DNA from: Aquitalea magnusonii
Lineage (GTDB): Bacteria; Pseudomonadota; Gammaproteobacteria; Burkholderiales; Chromobacteriaceae
NCBI RefSeq assembly: GCF_003202035.1
Contig: NZ_QJKC01000014.1
Span: 1-64,000, forward strand
Direction of reading: 5' to 3'
DNA length: 64,000 bases
Shown: positions 62,289 through 64,000 of the stretch, in pieces
How the letters are laid out: every line of letters begins with the position of its first letter
Numbering within the stretch: position 1 is the stretch's first letter
Translations under genes and position numbers: made by a program
The notes under the pieces: model-generated
Database searches by the model: none
The model's input: only the letters and a program-made list of their open reading frames with translations
What the model was told of the DNA's origin: nothing

Positions 62289-63017
62289 TCAGTCTTTCTG
62301 GTTAAGATATTTGGCATTGATGCGCGCCAGCGTACCGTCGCGCTGCATGCCACGCAGCAATTCATTCAGCTGCTGTACCTGGCTGTCCGGCATGGCCGGA
62401 TTGCAGGCCAGATAGAGCAAGGTGGTATTGAAGGTGAGCACCGGCCGCACATGGCTGGCATTTTCCCTGACCAGCAAGGATGCCCCCAGGTATTTGCCAG
62501 TGGCCCAGAAGTCGATGCGCCCGGCCAGCAGCTTTTTGACATTGAGCTGGTCGGTATTGGCCAGATCAACATCAAAACCGCGGTCGATCAGGTATTGCGA
62601 GGTGGCATCGCCGGCATAACCACCGATCTTGAAAGGCCGGGCATCTTCCAAGGCCAGAATGGCATGCCGGTTGTCGGCACGGGCGTACAGCACCCAGGGG
62701 TTTTCCACCAGCGGGCCTATCCATTTGAACTGATGTTCGCGGCTGTCGGTCCGGGTGGTGGAGTAAAGACAGGTATTGGCCTCCAGCACGGTCAGATTGA
62801 AGGCGCGTATCCACGGCAGCAAGCTGATACCGTAACTGACGCCCGCGCGGTGGAACAGCTCTTGCACGATCTCGGTGGACAAACCGCTGATGTGGCCACC
62901 CTGCCCCACCATATTGAAGGGCGGGTAATCCTCGGTCAGCAGCTTGAGCGCAGCAGCGGCCTGGCCCAGCTGGCTGCACAACAGCAGCAGGCTGGCCAGA
63001 TAAAGGCGGATGGGCAT
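62289..63017 (-). CDS. Periplasmic solute-binding protein, family 3
   Basis: A 242-residue protein with a signal peptide (MPIRLYLASLLLLCSQLGQAAAA). The family 3 binding-protein fold follows: LKLLTEDYPPFNMVGQGGHISGLSTEIVQELF, a central hinge, and QQLNELLRGMQRDGTLARINAKYL at the end. No ABC permease or ATPase genes are nearby, so it may be an orphan sensor-type binding protein. The ligand (amino acid or similar) is unknown. Confidence 0.87.
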   Translation of the reverse strand: MPIRLYLASLLLLCSQLGQAAAALKLLTEDYPPFNMVGQGGHISGLSTEIVQELFHRAGVSYGISLLPWIRAFNLTVLEANTCLYSTTRTDSREHQFKWIGPLVENPWVLYARADNRHAILALEDARPFKIGGYAGDATSQYLIDRGFDVDLANTDQLNVKKLLAGRIDFWATGKYLGASLLVRENASHVRPVLTFNTTLLYLACNPAMPDSQVQQLNELLRGMQRDGTLARINAKYLNQKD

Positions 63018-63052
63018 GGCAGCGGCTCCGGCAAGTGCTCGACCCTTCCAGT

Positions 63053-63292
63053 CTAGTCACGGGTCCTGCCTGTTGCCAGAAGGGAGAAGGCGGCGGCTTG
63101 CTGCGACCCGACCTTTGCCGGCTGCGCATGCCAGGCGCAGCAGCGCATGGCCGGGGTTTCACTGTTGAAGCGGGCCAGCCAGTAGCCGACGCGCCGCCAG
63201 CAGCGGCGCTCGTGGCGCATGAAACGCAGCAGGGCATGGCCCCGACTGTCGGGCTCCGGGGGGATGGCGCTTGCATGGTACTGACAGGACAT
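63053..63292 (-). CDS. Small hypothetical protein, Cys/Arg/Trp-rich
   Basis: A 79-residue frame, MSCQYHASAIPPEPDSRGHALLRFMRHERRCWRRVGYWLARFNSE and so on, with many Arg, Cys and Trp residues. GGAGAG lies 5 nt before the ATG at 63292, which is the main support. No known family was recognised, and a chance frame is possible. Confidence 0.4.
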   Translation of the reverse strand: MSCQYHASAIPPEPDSRGHALLRFMRHERRCWRRVGYWLARFNSETPAMRCCAWHAQPAKVGSQQAAAFSLLATGRTRD

Positions 63293-63389
63293 TTTTCTCT
63301 CCACAAGACCGGCGGTACGGATGAAAAAAATATAGCGCCGGGCGGGTGAATATCCTGTCAAGAGAAGGCCGTGGCGCATAAAAAAGACG

Positions 63390-63420
63390 CAAAAAAACGG
63401 CAGCCTTGCGGATGCCGTTC
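63390..63420 (-). terminator. Rho-independent terminator after purD
   Basis: On the minus strand AACGGCA and TGCCGTT form a stem with a 10-nt loop, followed by seven T, about 30 nt after the purD stop. Confidence 0.9.
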
Positions 63421-63449
63421 ACTCACTGCCTGCTGCGGATGGCTTGCGC

Positions 63450-64000
63450 TTATTTGGGCCGGTTGATGGCCTTGCTGCCAATGTCACGACGCAGCTGGCA
63501 ACCATCGAAATGGATGGCATCGGCCACGCCATAAGCCTTGGCCTGTGCCATCTTGACACTGTCACCCAGGCCCACCGCACACAGCACGCGGCCGCCATTG
63601 CTCACCACCTGCTTGCTGTCGTTGAACGCCGTGCCGGCATGGAACACCATGCTGTCGGCGGTTTCGGCCGGCAGGCCGCTGATGACATCGCCCTTGCGCG
63701 GTGCTTCGGGGTAGCCGGCGGCAGCCAGTACCACGCCCAGCGCCACGCGGCGGTCCCATTCGGCCTCCACCTGATCCAGCTTGCCGTTGACCCCGGCTTC
63801 CAGCAGCACGGTGAAGTCGGACTTCAGCCGCGCCATGATGGGCTGGGTTTCCGGGTCGCCAAAGCGGCAGTTGAATTCGATGGTGAAGGGGTTGCCGTCC
63901 TTGTCTATCATCAGCCCGGCATACAGGAAGCCGCTATAGCTGTGACCGTCCTTTTTCATGCCCTGCACCGTCGGCAGGATGATTTCGCGCATCACGCGGT
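63450..64000 (-). CDS. purD: Phosphoribosylamine-glycine ligase PurD, C-terminal part
   Basis: The window shows the last 180 or so residues; the 5' part lies beyond the right edge. YSGFLYAGLMIDKDGNPFTIEFNCRFGDPETQPIM is the ATP-grasp metal-binding end of GAR synthetase. The PurD C domain follows (VVLAAAGYPEAPRKGDVISGL, VFHAGTAF, GGRVLCAVGLGDSVKMAQAKAY). It catalyses the second step of purine synthesis. It ends in a clear terminator. Confidence 0.95.
   Translation of the reverse strand, partial: RVMREIILPTVQGMKKDGHSYSGFLYAGLMIDKDGNPFTIEFNCRFGDPETQPIMARLKSDFTVLLEAGVNGKLDQVEAEWDRRVALGVVLAAAGYPEAPRKGDVISGLPAETADSMVFHAGTAFNDSKQVVSNGGRVLCAVGLGDSVKMAQAKAYGVADAIHFDGCQLRRDIGSKAINRPK

Overview
The window looks like the chromosome of a GC-rich betaproteobacterium of the Neisseriales, most likely family Chromobacteriaceae (Chromobacterium, Aquitalea, Vogesella or Pseudogulbenkiania type). 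This is inferred from the gene content and order: hisGDCBHAFIE-hinT-tatABC, ilvI-ilvN-ilvC-pssA-leuA, an ECF sigma/DUF3619/DUF3106/RDD block and a complete aa3 oxidase assembly cluster. I see no tRNA, rRNA, insertion sequence, prophage or CRISPR array. Most genes are on the minus strand and tightly packed, often with ATGA or TGATG overlaps.

Layout. 1-6275: 5' end of a LapA-like giant adhesin, a LuxR-type regulator, and the membrane fusion and ABC components of its type I secretion system. 6506-15659: DUF2069, tatCBA, hinT and the histidine pathway, divided by two perfect-palindrome terminators. 15699-24892: a YcgR flagellar brake, then sco1, ctaB, ctaA, an SCO-like protein, SURF1, DUF2909 (opposite strand), ctaE, DUF2970, ctaG, ctaD and ctaC. 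25256-27166: an HD-GYP protein and bioD. 27473-33911: leuA (fused to a DNA-binding domain), pssA, ilvC, ilvN, ilvI. 34139-36047: ECF sigma operon. 36044-43949: guanine deaminase/MarR pair, mntH, a lytic transglycosylase, proS, kup. 44196-47679: a GNAT-AmpD fusion, hemerythrin, transaldolase, Dabb protein. 47807-51930: phoR, phoB with a Pho box, an Lrp-like regulator, gapA. 52106-59441: an N-acetylglucosamine operon, nagR-nagA-nagB(II)-nagF-nagE. 59934-64000: EamA exporter, an isolated tolQ, tsaC, a solute-binding protein, a small hypothetical and the 3' part of purD.

How they work together. The adhesin, its exporter, the PilZ brake and the HD-GYP protein all belong to cyclic-di-GMP control of attachment and motility; LapD and LapG homologues would have to be elsewhere. 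The his, ilv/leu, bioD and purD genes are housekeeping biosynthesis. The cta/sco/SURF1 cluster encodes and assembles a copper, heme a oxidase. The nag operon imports GlcNAc by a dedicated PTS and converts it to fructose-6-phosphate.

Most unusual points. LeuA carries an in-frame N-terminal helix-turn-helix domain, with its own Shine-Dalgarno and operator-like repeats over the promoter. The nagB-nagF intercistronic region can fold in two mutually exclusive ways, one of which hides the nagF ribosome-binding site. Three 29-bp perfect palindromes act as terminators, two of them inside the his cluster. AmpD is fused to an acetyltransferase. 11-bp-phased AATACCA arrays precede nagR, and two intergenic stretches look like small-RNA genes. 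All functional statements rest on reading the sequence and family knowledge; no database search was run.
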